Below are positions 11,323-25,236 of a stretch of DNA of 64,000 nt, one piece after another. This stretch comes from Strigops habroptila. Taxonomy: Eukaryota > Chordata > Aves > Psittaciformes > Psittacidae. The DNA is taken from positions 19,486,992 to 19,550,991 of the forward strand of contig NC_044283.2 in NCBI RefSeq assembly GCF_004027225.2. Reading direction: 5' to 3'. The notes beneath the pieces are model-generated. The model was not told the origin of the DNA. It did no database searches and was given only the letters and a program-made list of their open reading frames with translations. The position numbers and the translations under genes are program-made. Position 1 is the first letter of the stretch. Each line of letters starts with the position of its first letter.

Positions 11323-14300
11323 CATTCTCTCAAAGAAACCCCCTTGACCATAGGTGCTGGGTTATTATCAAACTAACTTTTAAATGTAGCTTCAGAATGA
11401 GCATCCCATTCAGATGCTAGGTATGTATTTCTAGGCAGAGAAATACATACTTACCCTTAGCCTTTACCTGCAGGTCAATCATCTTTTCTTTATTAGGAGT
11501 AACTTGTTCTGGATTTAGGGCAAGCAAAGATAAGGACCTCTTACTCCTCCCCACCAGGAGAGCCAGCCCTCCATCCAACAATGTAAGCACTTTCTGTCAA
11601 ACTCAGCCCAGAACTCTGCCTGATCCCACAAAATGAGTAGGGTGTAGTACCATGAAAAGCTTCCAGCTGCATCTTGGATACACCACCACCAAGTATTCAG
11701 TGGGGTAGGGGCAAACAGGAGCTCAAGCTCCTGCTCTGAACTGGTCAGAAGGGGCATTTCACAGCAGGAGAAGGCTCTCATGGCCAGCTTGGTGGATATG
11801 GCCCAATCCAGACTTCTGCTGTGGTTACATGTGCTGCCTTGCAGATTGAATGGTTTGCATTGTGGTAGCCTCACCTGGAAGCTTCGCACGCTTGAAAGCA
11901 ATGAAAAGATGCTGCTGTCATTCTCAGCCCTTAGAGTTGTAAGGTGGCATAAGCCAGTTGGACCTGTGGGGCCTGGGAAGCAGTGGTAGAGTGGGTACAT
12001 ACCAGAGCGTGGCTACACTTACCACGGGAGGAGTTTCACATTTATCTGCTAATAGCCTATTATGAATTTTGGCTACCTGTTCTTACTTGCTTCAGGGGTT
12101 TTTTTAAAGGGCTCCTGCATAACTGCTTCACTGTGATGAATTTCACTGTGATTTCTAAGACTGCATTGGGTTCAGTTGTTCAGCATTTTAGGATCAACTA
12201 TGTCTGTACAGCAAAACCAGAAAACCCTACCCTCCTCAGCCTTTGCTTTTTGAAAATCTTTCTGGATCTTGCCTAGAGATAGATGCACTGTTCACGTTTT
12301 TTCTCCTCTCAGACACGGAAGGCCATTGTGGAGTGGACATCCAATGATATATTTTGTTTTCAGGGAGATGTTTAAAAATATTTGAAATCTATTGCCAGTA
12401 AATATTCATAATATTCCCTGCAGAAAAACTTGTTCCCAGAAGTTGCCATAGGTGACATGGAAGTTCAAGAATGATAGATGTTTCTTTTTGCTGACGATTT
12501 CACATTTTCTTCTTGCTGCTGACATTTAGACAAAGTTTTCTGCTGACATTAGAAAAAAAAAAAAATTATTTTCCCTGTCCAGACGTTCCTGGCCAAAACA
12601 TCACTTTTGTGCTTGCTTTTAGATTCTTAAGTTCCCAGTTGTCCTAAATGAATTCTTTTTTATTGATCTAATGATTACTAGGTTCAAAATCTCCCTGATT
12701 ATTCTTTCACTTTATGCTTTCTATCTGTAGCTGTAGTAGGAAAGCTCAGCTGCTTCATTTTAATACTTTTAGTAATCTTCCTTTCTGTCTGCCTACCCTC
12801 ACACTTACACTTGACTTTAGGGTAGTTAATGGCAGGTGGCTGCACAAATTCATATGGGTTTCTTTCCCATGTCTTCTGCAACCTGAATTAGCAATACTTT
12901 CCTTCGCACACAGCTCTAGAAAGTGCATCTACTCTGTCGGTTTGGTGCCTTTGTTTATGTGTTGTTTTACAGCAATATGGTTGTAATTTCTTCACCGCTC
13001 TTATTATCAGAGTGCCTTATTACAGAGGCATCTCTATTTCCCTGATCACATCTAGCAATGTCTGTCCCCTTGAGTTCTGGACTTGGCTTCTCTTTTAACT
13101 TTATACACAATGTTCCTCAGTTCTGTACAAAGTCAACTCGGGCCAAAACTTAAGGCTGCAGTGGCCACAAATTAATATATTTTGAAATGGCCTTACCTTC
13201 TAGAACTAACATCCAGTGCAATCCTTATTAGTTCCAGATTTGCACAGATTTTTAAACGCTGCTAATTCAAAACTTTTGAATTTACTTTTATTACACTCGG
13301 ACAATTAAAAGCAGGCTGGACAACAATGAACAAATCTGGAACTTGTTATGACACCATTGTTGTTATAACAGTTCTGGCAGTTTGTATTTTGAAGTGAGAA
13401 AATTGAAAGTTATTCTGAACAAAACCAATGCCTGTGAATGCTAAACTTTTAAACTCAATTTCACTGCCTTTGCTTTTCTACCATGGAAAAATAGTTCTTA
13501 AAGAAAAAACATGACCAAAAAATCATTTCTTGAGTGTCATTATCTGGCTGCCAATCAATAAGTAAGCAAGAAGGGCACAAGTCTGCAATAACACAGGAAA
13601 AGGAAAACAAAATATGCATGCCAAATCCTAGCAGATCTGAAAAGTTAAACCAGTCTTACCTCAAAAGCCAAAACAGCTGGGGAGAGGCAATGAAAACGTT
13701 CTGCAGAAAAGCCTACTTGCACCTTTGTAAGTTGGAAATATTTGTTCCATCTATTCCTGCCAAGGGAGAGGGAAGAGTGGACACAAGAGAGTTTTGTAGG
13801 AAACATGGTGGTGATACTCTTCTAGTTTATCACTTAAAATGACAGGAACCTGTACAGGACTGTTCCTGATGTGCAAATCTCTTATGGTGGTAATACAGAC
13901 CAAGAAAAATATCTTGGTTTGAGTTTGTACCTTCATTCCCTAAAGAAAAGTCCCTTCATTCCAGAACATGACACCTGCTGGTTTCTGGATTCCTTGGATC
14001 TGCACCAGTAAAATAACACTTTGCCTTGGAGTCAGATTGCCCATATCCGTGCTTGAACCTTTGCAAATTCAGTTGCAGTCTGTACCAATAAAATTGCTTA
14101 GCAGTAAGAGGACCTATGCTATACCTCATGTCTTGCTGCTCCAAACACTCTGTAATAGCCTTTATCCTACTGACAATACAGGGATGGGAGACATCATATG
14201 TAATGAAGATGCACTTGCCAAATATTGAAATATTAGAGAGGCAGAAAAAATAAGTCTCCTAATTTTTAGCCCCATCGTCTCACAGTGCCAAATATCATTC

Positions 14301-17300
14301 TGCCATATGACGCTGTTCTCTACCATAATGCACAAAAGAAGTAATATTCTACAGTGGCTTGTTTACAGCCTTGAAACTGTAAGTATCTGCAAGGTTAAAG
14401 GCCCTATTCCTTAAGGCTTGGTTGGAGGCTGAGATAGAGAGCTGAAAGCACATACAACATGTTAAAGGTATAATACAAAAACCACTCTTCTCTCCCCCCA
14501 CAATTCCTTTTAACATAAAAAGCGCAAGAATTTCTAGCAGAAAAGAGTCATCCAAAAACTTCCTAATTTTGCTTTGCTGTTCAAGCTACTTCTAGTACCC
14601 ATGAGAATGAAGCAATGCAAATGAGAACTGGTTCAGCTTCATGGAGGTATAATACCTGATACACTACATTTCTCTTATAACTTGACACCTTGCATTAGGT
14701 GACAGAGGACTACACAAATAACAGGAAGTTTCCTGCTAAAGCAGGAAGCTATTTTTAATTTATTTTTTCTCAGAAGCCCTGCAGAGTGATATGGTAGTTA
14801 CAAAGCAGTGATGCTTTGCTCTGTTTTTCATCTGACTCTGCACAATGCCTGCAGGGGTTTCCTGCTTTGGAAATCAGAGCACCCCAGAACCATCTAAAAA
14901 TATACATTGTTAACTGCAGAAGGTAGACAAAACCAGTACTAAAACTAAGGCAACGCTAGAGATGTTCAGCCAAGTGTCAGCTCTGGAGCCTTCTGAAACT
15001 ACATTTAGGTGTATCCTTAAATGACAGTGTAATGTCAAGCTCAGACAGGTAGCACTGGGGACGTGCTTTCCTTCCCAACACAATTCTATATTGTTCAGAC
15101 ACAGGAGCACAGGAAGTTTAAGAATTAGAAAGCTATGGACTTTTCCTTATGCAGCAACATTAACTTTTTTTCTTTCATGAGTGAGTAGGTGCTTGTTTGT
15201 CAGCCTTAAAGGGGATATTTTACAAAACAACCCACAAAGGATAGCATTAAAAATTGCTGGGCAGAGACTTTACCCAAGTTGAAGAGGAAACAAAATTCAC
15301 TATTCTTAATTTCCAGCTCTTGTTCAGCTTTGTTCAGCATCTTGTTTCCAGTGTAAAGAATACAGAAAACCAAATAACCTGGCTATGATCCTTTCACGGG
15401 ATAAAATTCCCCAAATTTTAAACATAAAGAGGATGTACCTTGTCAGCAGAGCCCTATGTTTCCCTCTGTTAGGGTAACCCTGCTACATTTTGAGGGAGTC
15501 TCACCATCTGAATCCATTAAATCTTTCTTGGGATTTAAATACCAACATTTACACTGGAGGCAGCCAAGTCCCAGGATATGTGAAGGGATGAAATTTTGGC
15601 ATTTTGGAATTTGTTTATGTGCATATTAGAGGGAAAAAAAAGCCTGAGAAATTTCCCATTAAGCAGGCAAACTGAAAAAAAATAATTCTGGAAATACCAA
15701 CACACGTAATTCCAGAGTGAAAGGTGCTCTCTAGGGACCACAGCAGCAGCTTTGAGAAAGTGGCTGCTCATCAGCGTAAGGAGTAGTGAAATCAACAGGA
15801 ATCAAGCCAGCATCTGCCACGGCTTTGACACTCCAGGCAGAGTTGGGGAGCCCAGAAAGCCAGCTGGACTGGAAGCCTGGAAACCCTGGGACCCTCGGCC
15901 CAGGTCAGTCAGAATTAGCAGTGTGCCTCTGCAGCCACCTCCGCGGCAGGTCGCCTGGCAGGCAGGCAAATTTTGGCTTGAGCTGAGGTTGCAAGCTGAC
16001 TGCTATAGAGATGGAGGCCAAAATAAAGCTAAAGCCAGAGCTTCCAACGCTTCCTTGCTCTTGGCTCAAGTAGGATCCTATCCCTCCTCCTCCCCGCCAG
16101 CTCCTGGCTCCAGGACTGCTTATGCAGTGGGCATGGTAAATGTGTCTCTAAAATGCCAGAAGAGGCAGTTGCTGTCATGCCATCAATCGTATAGTTTTAA
16201 CCCTACAAAATAGGATAAAAACTCTTCCTGCCCATCTTAATTACCTTGTTGAGGACAAGACTGGGATTTTCTTTCTCATAACTGGGTCACAGTACATTAA
16301 CAAGTATCTATACATCATGTGTCAGCTGGAAGGGAACTAGTAGAAGAACAAGTGTAAGAGCTTGCCTGAACCAGAAACCTCAATGGGTCATTTTGCCTTT
16401 GACTTTACTACCCTGTAATTATTTTTTTTTTCAATGTCAGTGTTCAAAGGACCCCATTAAAGCAGGCCTGCACTTTGACCTGGGAACTGAGTACAAACTG
16501 AGAGTGACTGTACTCCTGAATCTAAACTGAGAAGTTGGCACACAACACATCTAGTTTTTTAAGATGATACAGTTGTATCCTTACAGTGAGACAATGAAAG
16601 CTGTATATCAAAACCATTATGAAACATCACACTGAAATACAGTGATTCAATTTAAGACCCAGATTGGCATAAATAGAAAACAGATGCTAAAATTGTGTTC
16701 TTGTGGATCTCGATCGAAGGCTAAGCCAATACTCTTATCTTTGAAAGTAGCCAATATCAGTTTTTCTGAAGGTATCATACTCTGTTTCTAATTTCATACT
16801 TCAGTAAATAGGAGAAATTTTGCCTTCACTGAGCGATCAGCCTGTGAAGCAGGACTAATGCTTCTAGAGTCTCTCCCCAGCTGGTACTGTAGCAGTGGAG
16901 GCAGCTGCAAAGACATCACAGAATGTAACATCCATGAGTTTATTGACTGATCTTTATTCCTCCAGTACAGTATATGAACAGATATGCAAGAAACCATTGC
17001 CCTAACAAACAGAACAAATAATTAGTGGGCAACAGGAAGAGCTGAAGTTCACATGCAACCAGAGTTCCTTTTTTTTCCCTTTCCATAAGATACATTTTTT
17101 CTTAACATGGACCAAGCTCATTATTCACATGCAGCATGAGCCCCCACTATAGTCTCTCTCCCCCTTTCCCCGTACTCCTATAAAGCACAAAGTGGTGGGA
17201 AAACACTGTGGCTGCTTCTTACTGATTACTGTACATTTTTGTGATAAAATGGTTTGTGGGACTATCAGGATGAACTCCAGCTGACTGCTTTCAGTCCAGC

Positions 17301-19844
17301 AATATTCCATATAGCCAGGAACTAACCCTTGAAGCATTTCCTTCTTTCCTTGGGCTCTGCAGTGAGGAACACTGGCTAGTTATCTGTACATCTTGAGTGT
17401 TTCTCTGTATTTCTTTAAAGCAAGACAAAGAAGCATTCAATAGGAATTTGCCTGTATTATACAGCTTCTACTTCTGTTTTTGCCATTACCACGTATCAGC
17501 TCTGTTCTTGTTCCCAAGCCAAGTTCTTTTCATATTTTCCAGATCATTCAAGTGCCTGCACCCAGTGCCCCAACAAGGTTTAATGAACAAGTCAGTGTTA
17601 CTTTTTAAGCAAGCAATTATTTTTGATTCATCTTTTCGGATCTGTAAGGGAAACAGTGAATTAAAGAAACTAATGGAAATGAGTTCTTGCTGCCACTACT
17701 GTGAGCCGGCTCTGAGCCAGAGCCTGTCTAACACTTGCAAGAACCATGAGCATGAAATGAAGGTGGATGATGGCTTTTCTGTAAAATGATTAAGAGTGAT
17801 GGTCCACTTTCACTCTTCTCATGGACGGTTCTTGCAGAAGAGCTAAACTCAAGAATATTCCTGGTCAGCCTGCAACAGGGAACCAGGATATCCTTAGCCA
17901 TAATTAGCTCATCCAGCCTTTCCCCCTACTACCAAACATGTAAGAAGTGCATAGATGGGGTTATGTTTGGGAGTCTGGCACCAATTATTGTTGCCATCTC
18001 AAGTAGCTCAGATCAGGATTAGGTATTTTGGATGAAGATTTGGGCACCAAAGTCCATATATTTCAAGGTTTTCCATTTCTGCTGGTCTGGAATACCTCCA
18101 AATATGAAGTTTCTGCACACGAATGTCCTACCATTGGCAGTCTTTAGGGGAAAACATCTCTCTCCCTCTCACAAGAAAAACACAACAGAAGCTGGTTGCG
18201 TCCACTAAGTTCTGACTGAATAGCGTAACTTTTTTTGTTTCCTTTCCAGCTATGGTTTTTGTCATCTCTCTGACATCTCAGCCTACAAGAATTACTTTGT
18301 TTTTCCTGTATCATTGACAACTTCTTATGTCTTGCATTGGTATACTGGAGCATGTGACCTAGCAGCCACAACTTCTGACATGACCATATCTGTAGTGGCC
18401 ATGGACGATGGGGAAGTAGTGTGTGCTGTAACCTGTAAGCAACTTCAGCATCCAATAGGTGTTCTTTGGTCTTCCCTTATCTAGGGATGACACAGTAAAA
18501 CCAGGATCCTAACTTTAGTCTCCTCAGTGTAGCTTTTGTCATTTTTCTACATGCTTACAATGATAAAAAATAATCGCTGTGTTTTGGTTTTACATCTGGA
18601 ATCTGATGCTGGATATGAAGTGAATTTATCAGTGCAACTGCTATCCTTGTGCTCCTGATGACTAGTATGTCAAAAGAAATGCTGATGCTAATAACACTAC
18701 ATCTTCTCACACAGAATTTATGCGAGAGCTCTTTATCATTGTGTTTGCTTGCACTTGAACTTCTTTCTGGAGGATGCTAGTATGAATGTCGTATCTCCTA
18801 AGGCAGTGTTAATATTAAGGCTGCTACTGGAAAATGAGTCAGCACTTTCAAAAACTGCAGTCTTGAGTTGCCAGATGCTTAACCTTCTGAGAGCAGTTTT
18901 GTATTGATAGCCAAGGACTCCTGGAGGTTGGGCTGGACCAGCTGGGATGGTAGTACTTGAGATGTTGATCTAGTTTGCAACTTTTATTTCACCCTAATAA
19001 AGTTTCCAGTACTGCCTGTTCTGTGAATGGGCACAGATGAGCTGATAAAACACAGATTTAAATGCATCTGAGAGAATTTGAGTTAGAATATAATTAAACT
19101 TGCTTTGGTATCTATTCCTTCTAATATCTTGTTTTCAGAAAAGCTGTGAGCTCTTCTGGCTCAGCTGGCGAAGGAAACATTCTCTCTGCTACAGGCAATC
19201 CTTAAATGCAGGCAGCCGGAATCCCAGTCCTCCATCGCAGAGCATGACCTGACGATGAGAAACATACTTAGATTCTAAATTTTATCTTTTTCTTTTGGCA
19301 TTGATTTCTATTTGCATCATGAGTCCCTGACTTCATTATCATTAAAAGGCCTTTATCACACAGAACTCTGATCACAGCTCCAAGCAGCATTGCATATTTT
19401 GAACTTGCATAAAGCACAGTATCTTACCAGACCTTCCACTTGCTGTCTGGAAGAATCTCTTGACATTGCCTACTTTAGTTTTAAGGACAGGAGCCATTGC
19501 AAGTGTTCCTCTGGACTGACTGTAACACAATAAAAAGAACAGTGCAGCAACTTTCTAGGAAGGGGCTTTTTTTAAAATGAAAACAAAGCCTATTGACTGG
19601 AAATGATCTAAATGTGATTCTAGCCATTGCCAGGTCTCTTGGCAGCATGAATTGCCAGTTTTCCTTTCCTGTTTTTTTCCCCCTGATAACATATGTAAAC
19701 AATCAGTAGTACACATCAGAAGACTTACGTAGGACCTGTCCATAAACGTGCACACAACACGGGATGGCGAAATCTCCTCCATCAGAGGTAGGACTCATTC
19801 TGTTATAGGGCAAATTTGCATTTGCAGGATGGTAAAACAGCATG
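11323..19844. other. Intergenic DNA, no gene seen
   Basis: I found no recognisable coding exon, RNA gene or young transposon. The longest open frames (161 codons on the minus strand at 11515-12000; 153 codons on the plus strand at 15752-16213) have no domain, motif or codon pattern that I recognise. They are treated as chance frames in slightly GC-richer patches. Confidence 0.5.
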
Positions 19845-19965
19845 ATGGTAATGGAACTATTTGCAATTCGGGGAAACAGATGCTGAGCACAGGGTCAGAT
19901 GACTGCAAGCCTCTGCCCAAGGCACAGCGTGACATGAAGATTGCATAGTCCTGGCTTCCCACACT
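19845..19965 (-). mobile_element. MIR-like ancient remnant
   Basis: The plus strand reads 'aattcggggaaacagatgct', then 'gagcacagggtcagatgact', then 'ctctgcccaaggcacagcg'. This follows the reverse orientation of ancient MIR/CORE-SINE or L2-type repeats ('..tggggaaactgaggca.ag.g', '..gtgacttgcccaaggtca..'). The match is diverged but the order of blocks is right. Boundaries are approximate. Confidence 0.45.
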
Positions 19966-21578
19966 CACCCCACAGTTCATTCCCATTTGCCCCTCTTGGG
20001 CTGACGGAAGCAAAGAGGTCATTACTGCAAAAGCCAAAGTTTTGGAGGGTTTAATAAGGTCTTCACGTTTTCCTCCTCCTGGCACATGAAGCCATTTGAT
20101 AAAGTTGTGAGGGAACCCTGAAGCTACTAAGTGCTGCTGAACTTCATGATGAAGATCAGCATTGCTCAAAGCTATTGTTTCAGGCATCAGTATGGGCATC
20201 AATATTTCTTCAGAGGGACTTAGTTTTAAATGAAAACTAAAACTGTGACGCAATCAAATGAATCTCAAAGGGGTTTGGCTCTTAACTATCAAAAGAAATT
20301 ATACATATTCTGCCAGGTAGGTCTTTCCCACCTTCTCATCTTAAATCCTCCACCAGTTCTACAAACTTTTAACTTGGTTGAAGTCTTTTAAACATGTTTG
20401 TGATTGCCAGACTAGCCATTTGGAGCAGGGAAGGAACATGATATAAAAAGAAAGAAGAGGCTGTAGAAATTACCGGTGAAAACCAGAAAAGAATAGAAAG
20501 TTGTAAAAATCTGGGCAAAAGAACACCTCAAATCCTCTCCTTCTGAAATGAAATCTCAGGAGTCAGGGAACAATGAAACTTGAGTTGGGTAATTAAGCCT
20601 TCTGACCTGCTACCTGTGATCTGGGAGGCTCCAAGGCAGTCCAGGGTAGTACCAGCTTTGATCACTGAAAGACTTCACCGGCATCGGGGAGTGTGCACAA
20701 AAATATGTTGTGTTGCCTTTTTTGTTTCCTCCACCAACGTAAACAACACAGACTTATGTCTGTAAGAATGTCCTTAGACACACTGACTGGTGAATATCCT
20801 TGATATTAAAGGAATTGTAAATGACACTATCAAATGAACCCCTGGCTCAAACAGATGACCCTTCATTATTTTGAGCAGTATTTAGCAGAAGTGAACAATA
20901 CTATTTTGACACAGTAGGAAGTTCATAAATATCCAGAAAAGCCTCACTCACTCAATTTATTAAGCAGAAAAATACACTGCATTATTACATGTCATGTGCT
21001 AGAATATTTGACACTGTGATGTCAAACAGAGAGAGCAAGGTGATAGGCAAGTTGTAAGTCATGGACAAAATGTACTGTACTACACATAAGCAATGTGTAA
21101 GTCAACCAGTGCTTCATCCTTCCAGCACCTCTGTTTTGCAGACTGGAAAATAAAGTTATAAAGAAGAGGCTTGAGCATCCAAAAGGACATGCTGTATGTG
21201 TTCTTCTCTCTAAGGAGCTTTGAAAGTATTTCACCCACTAACTTCAGGGCACACCTACTTTGTAGCTGACTGTAGGCAGCAGCAGATGTCATGTCCACAA
21301 GGCCATGCTGCCCCCTATTCAAATCCACTTTTCCTGGTCACTATATCTTTTCACAAACAGTAAGGCCAAGCTATCCACATGCACCCCTTCACTCCCATTT
21401 TAAAACCTAGCAAGCAGTCAGATTGCTGCTGCTTGTTCTCAATGGCCTGCTATGCTCCGTAAGGTAAGCACAAGGAAAAATCTCTAAAAGCTGGCCTGTT
21501 TCTATTTCATTTCTTCAGACTGACTCATACTCTCCAATCCCTTGTCCTTAGGGAAGATACAAGGAAATGATGTAATTC
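19966..21578. other. Intergenic DNA, no gene seen
   Basis: No recognisable features. A 152-codon minus-strand frame overlapping 19795-20253 is in part the antisense of the MIR-like remnant and has no protein signature. Confidence 0.5.
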
Positions 21579-21613
21579 TTTTTTTTGGTTTTTTTTTTTT
21601 GTTTTTTTTTTTT
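21579..21613. repeat. Poly-T tract
   Basis: Thirty-five bases are all T except for interrupting Gs, in a T8-GG-T12-G-T12 arrangement. It could be the reverse-strand poly-A tail of an unrecognised retroposed sequence, but I see no identifiable body next to it. Confidence 0.95.
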
Positions 21614-24600
21614 ACATGCTTTGGGCTTTTTCTTTTGGCCTCATCTGCACTGGGCCTGTTTTTTAATTAATCTGTATGTACTGTGCTAAAGTAAAAGCCT
21701 GTGCTGTCTGCCTCTGTGTACTAACTTCTAATAGGGATGTAATGGTTGAGGATAAGAAGTATTGAGCTCCATGACTTACCAGGTGACCCACTAACAATTA
21801 CTTAGGAGTTCTGCAAGCTTTCTTTAGAGATCAAATTTAAAAGGCTGGCCAAATTTAAATTTTAAAAGCCTGATAAAATTTTAAAACCCCATCTGTTTGA
21901 GAGATGCAGTTGTTGTAACTCCTGCAGCAATAAACTTGTCATAAAGCTGGGGTGGAAGGGAAGATACTTTACATTTTTGTGTTAAATTGAGAGAAGAAAA
22001 TCAGAAACCACTAGGAGATGGTAAAAATCTGGATGCCAGTTTTACAATGAACTCCTGGTGTTTTATCAGACTGAACTGAGACCTTATCTCTGAACACCCC
22101 TATGGACCACCTCCAGTCCAGATTAAAAACTAAATCTGAAGCTGCCTCTAGTGCCTGTCTAAGAGGAAACTTCTGGTTTAGCAAAAATGAGGTGGAAAAC
22201 TTTAAAAAAATCTTTTCTGATCAGGAAACAAATACACTTGTGTTGTTCTAGGACCAGAACTAGAAAGGGAGGTAAGGTGTGCTGAGACAGAGGATGCCCA
22301 GGAGATGACAAATGTACGTTTGAGTCCTCTCGGACTCAGAAAGGAGCTGAGCATGGCTGTCTCTGGAAGTTTCCTAAACTAGAATGACATTTTAAGGCAT
22401 AATTGCAAAAGGCATTCTAGAAGCAGGTTTTAATTAGCGTGTGATGTGCCTGGAGTTTGGAGCCACAGCTGACTGACAACATCTTAGCTCCCTGGGGAGC
22501 AGCATCTCCCAGCTCTCTGGGCAAACTAAGCCTCTCATCTGGGGATAGGAAAATTACAGTCTGGGACACTATCCTCAAATATCATTGGCAGGACTCCGAA
22601 CCAAGTTGGATACTGCACAGAAGCGGATGGCAGCCTTCTACAAACAGAAATCTTTCCTGCTCCTGCCACTCATACCAAATTCAGCCCTTAGGAGAGCCCC
22701 GATGCCGTTGCACTGAAGCGGGTGTATCCATCGGGTCTTGACAGCAGCAAGCTGCAAGTCGACAGACACAGCTCTGAATATGTGCAAATGCACAACGGCA
22801 GGTGCCAAAGAAGCCTCCAGGTCAAAATAAATAGGCTCCCAGTGAGCTCAGGCACACCCATGGCAACAGAGCCCATTTGCCTGAATTTCCTGCAGTGCTC
22901 ACGGTTTTAGGTCCCACCATTCCCTTTGACAGATAGCAAAGCAACCTGGAAGGCAGATTGTAGGTATGATCCACAAGTGTAAACATGGGTGCCCTCTATT
23001 AAGCTTAAGCAGGAGCCGAAGTTCTAACAACACATACTACGAACTTCAGGACATAACTGCTATTTTAAGTGATCAAATCCCTTCATGGATCAGACCCCAG
23101 CAGGAGAAATTCAACGGTATTAGAGCAAAGCCAATAGAGTACACTACTGTAGGAATTCTCCTTTTTAGCAGTCAATTGCTTTTTCACTATCCACTTTACA
23201 TTCCTTTCTGTTGGCTTTCTAGAAACATACATATTCACTCAAAACATGCCTGACCATTTGTTGAGAAGAAATGCAAAAATCATATATACAGGAATTAACT
23301 GAAACTAGATTTTGTACTTGTACCAGCAGCTGCACTAGAAACTTGCCTGAGCTCTGGCAACCCAGCCAAGGAACTGAAATTACACAAATGAATGTGACTA
23401 ATCAAAATTAAAACATTCAGTACAGAATGTTAGCCAGCAGGAGTAAATGAAATTCAGAGCAGTGTTTTAAGACCAAAGTAATGATTCATTCAAATAAATA
23501 AATTAGGAATCAGAAAGGTAAATTGTTAAGTGTCCAACTCTTTCTTCTGCTCTTTGAAGCATTAATATTCCTTTGCTTAAGTGGCAAACTTTGAATAGTA
23601 ATGACTTGACAAAAGCTGAAAATCATTGACAAAGTCAGAATTAGCATTCAGGACTTCTGACTTCTGATCCCATGATCAATACATCATGTATTGCATTTCC
23701 AGTGTTGCTTGTAATCACCTCTGGTAGAAGGGAGTAAGAACAAACGGAAGGTGACTACTTTTTTCAGACTTTAGATCTGAGTCCTTCCAGGTTTTAACAG
23801 AGATGCTTTTGGTTAACTTTTTCCTTGAGAAATGTAGAAGCAGAAGACAGAGGTTGCTTTTCATGGAGCTTTAGAATGTATCAACTTGCTTTTCAAGAAT
23901 AACTATCAAAATAAGTGAGCTGGAAAGAAAAAGTTCTCTTTTGTTCAGATGCCGAAATATATTTATGTACTGTACTCGTTCCTTAAAACAGAAGTGAAAA
24001 GAGAAGTCTGTGATACGAGCTGAGATATGAAAGAGAAGCTTGACTCTAGCAGCAAAACCAAACTTTGTATGTGGGTGAAGTTTTAAGTATCAGCTGCTTA
24101 AAGATTCCAAATATCATTTTGAGTTACTACATCTTTGTCCTTTTTCCTGCAGACTGCCCGAAGTTTGTCAGCTAGGGGAAGTGATCAATATTGTGGGTTT
24201 TCCAACTGAGAAGACAGAAATGACTTATTTACTTTAATATTCAATATTTAAGTGAAAGAATTTTCAAGCACTTTGCTTTAATTGAAGCCAACATGATTCC
24301 AGACTTCTGTTCTTCCCTTTACCCTTTATGCATTCTCATGAAATCCCATGTGGAGCAGGACCTTCTTCAACCACAGACAATTAGACACTTTTACTGATTT
24401 GGCAAACCCATCACTTTCTCTTTTTTGGAAAATTGAAGTAAAACTTCCTCAGTTTACATCACAGTTATTTCACCACGCAGCTTGGAAAGCAGTTTTTGAT
24501 ATTGTTTGTGTGAGGACCACAATTGTTATCACTTGATAAAATAAAACCTGCTAGTCTGCGTTGCATGTAAAGTACAGATGTAAGGATTTCTCTGCTTACA

Positions 24601-25203
24601 TAATGATTCAGCATAGCTGGTTTTGGTCTTTGCATCATTAAACACAGAGAACTTACCAGAGGTTGCTGGCCAGAAAAGTATACAAGCGGATATATGACTA
24701 TTAGCATGCAAAATTGCTGGCTTTGCATACAGCAGGAAAATATGCAGTGTCTTCCCAAAGCCACAAAAACATATATGGTTGCCTCTACATTAGCATTTTG
24801 GTTCAGAGCAGTAACGCAGTTTTGAAACAAATCCCATCCCCTGACCATTCCCATTTCTACGCGTTAGTTCAGTTCACAGAGCAGTTTTGGTGCACAGAAG
24901 CACTGAGTTCCCTTTGCAGGGAACTAACCCAGAAGTTCTGACCAGTGCACACGAAATGCACTCCAGACTCCAATGGGGACATAAGAGTACAAACCAAGCA
25001 GTGGGCCTTTGGGAAGCTTTAAACCACTTGCATGGTGAGAAGAGCCAGTCCAAGGGGTGAAGTTAAAGGTAGCCTGAAGTTCAAATCCTTGAAGGGCTTA
25101 TAACAAACATGCTGATTCTCAGCACTAACTACTTCAATATGGTGATCTATTTCTGTCATGATGAATTACTCATTAATGTAGACATAGCCAGCCCATGAGA
25201 CAT
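21614..25203. other. Intergenic DNA, no gene seen
   Basis: No recognisable exon, RNA gene or repeat. Open frames are at most 129 codons and without motifs. Confidence 0.5.
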
Positions 25204-25236
25204 ACCCCCAAAACCCCAACCAACCAAACAAAAAAG
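25204..25236. repeat. A/C-rich low-complexity tract
   Basis: The tract consists only of A and C: C5, A4, C4 and CAACC-type units, ending in an A-rich run. It is the same style of sequence as the tracts at 11283 and 42979. Confidence 0.85.

Noticed and set aside
11515..12000. 161-codon minus-strand open frame
   Set aside because: No known domain, unusual Trp/Cys-rich composition, no promoter or splice context, and a plus-strand frame overlaps it.
15752..16213. 153-codon plus-strand open frame
   Set aside because: No family signature, and another frame of the same strand overlaps it. Likely chance.
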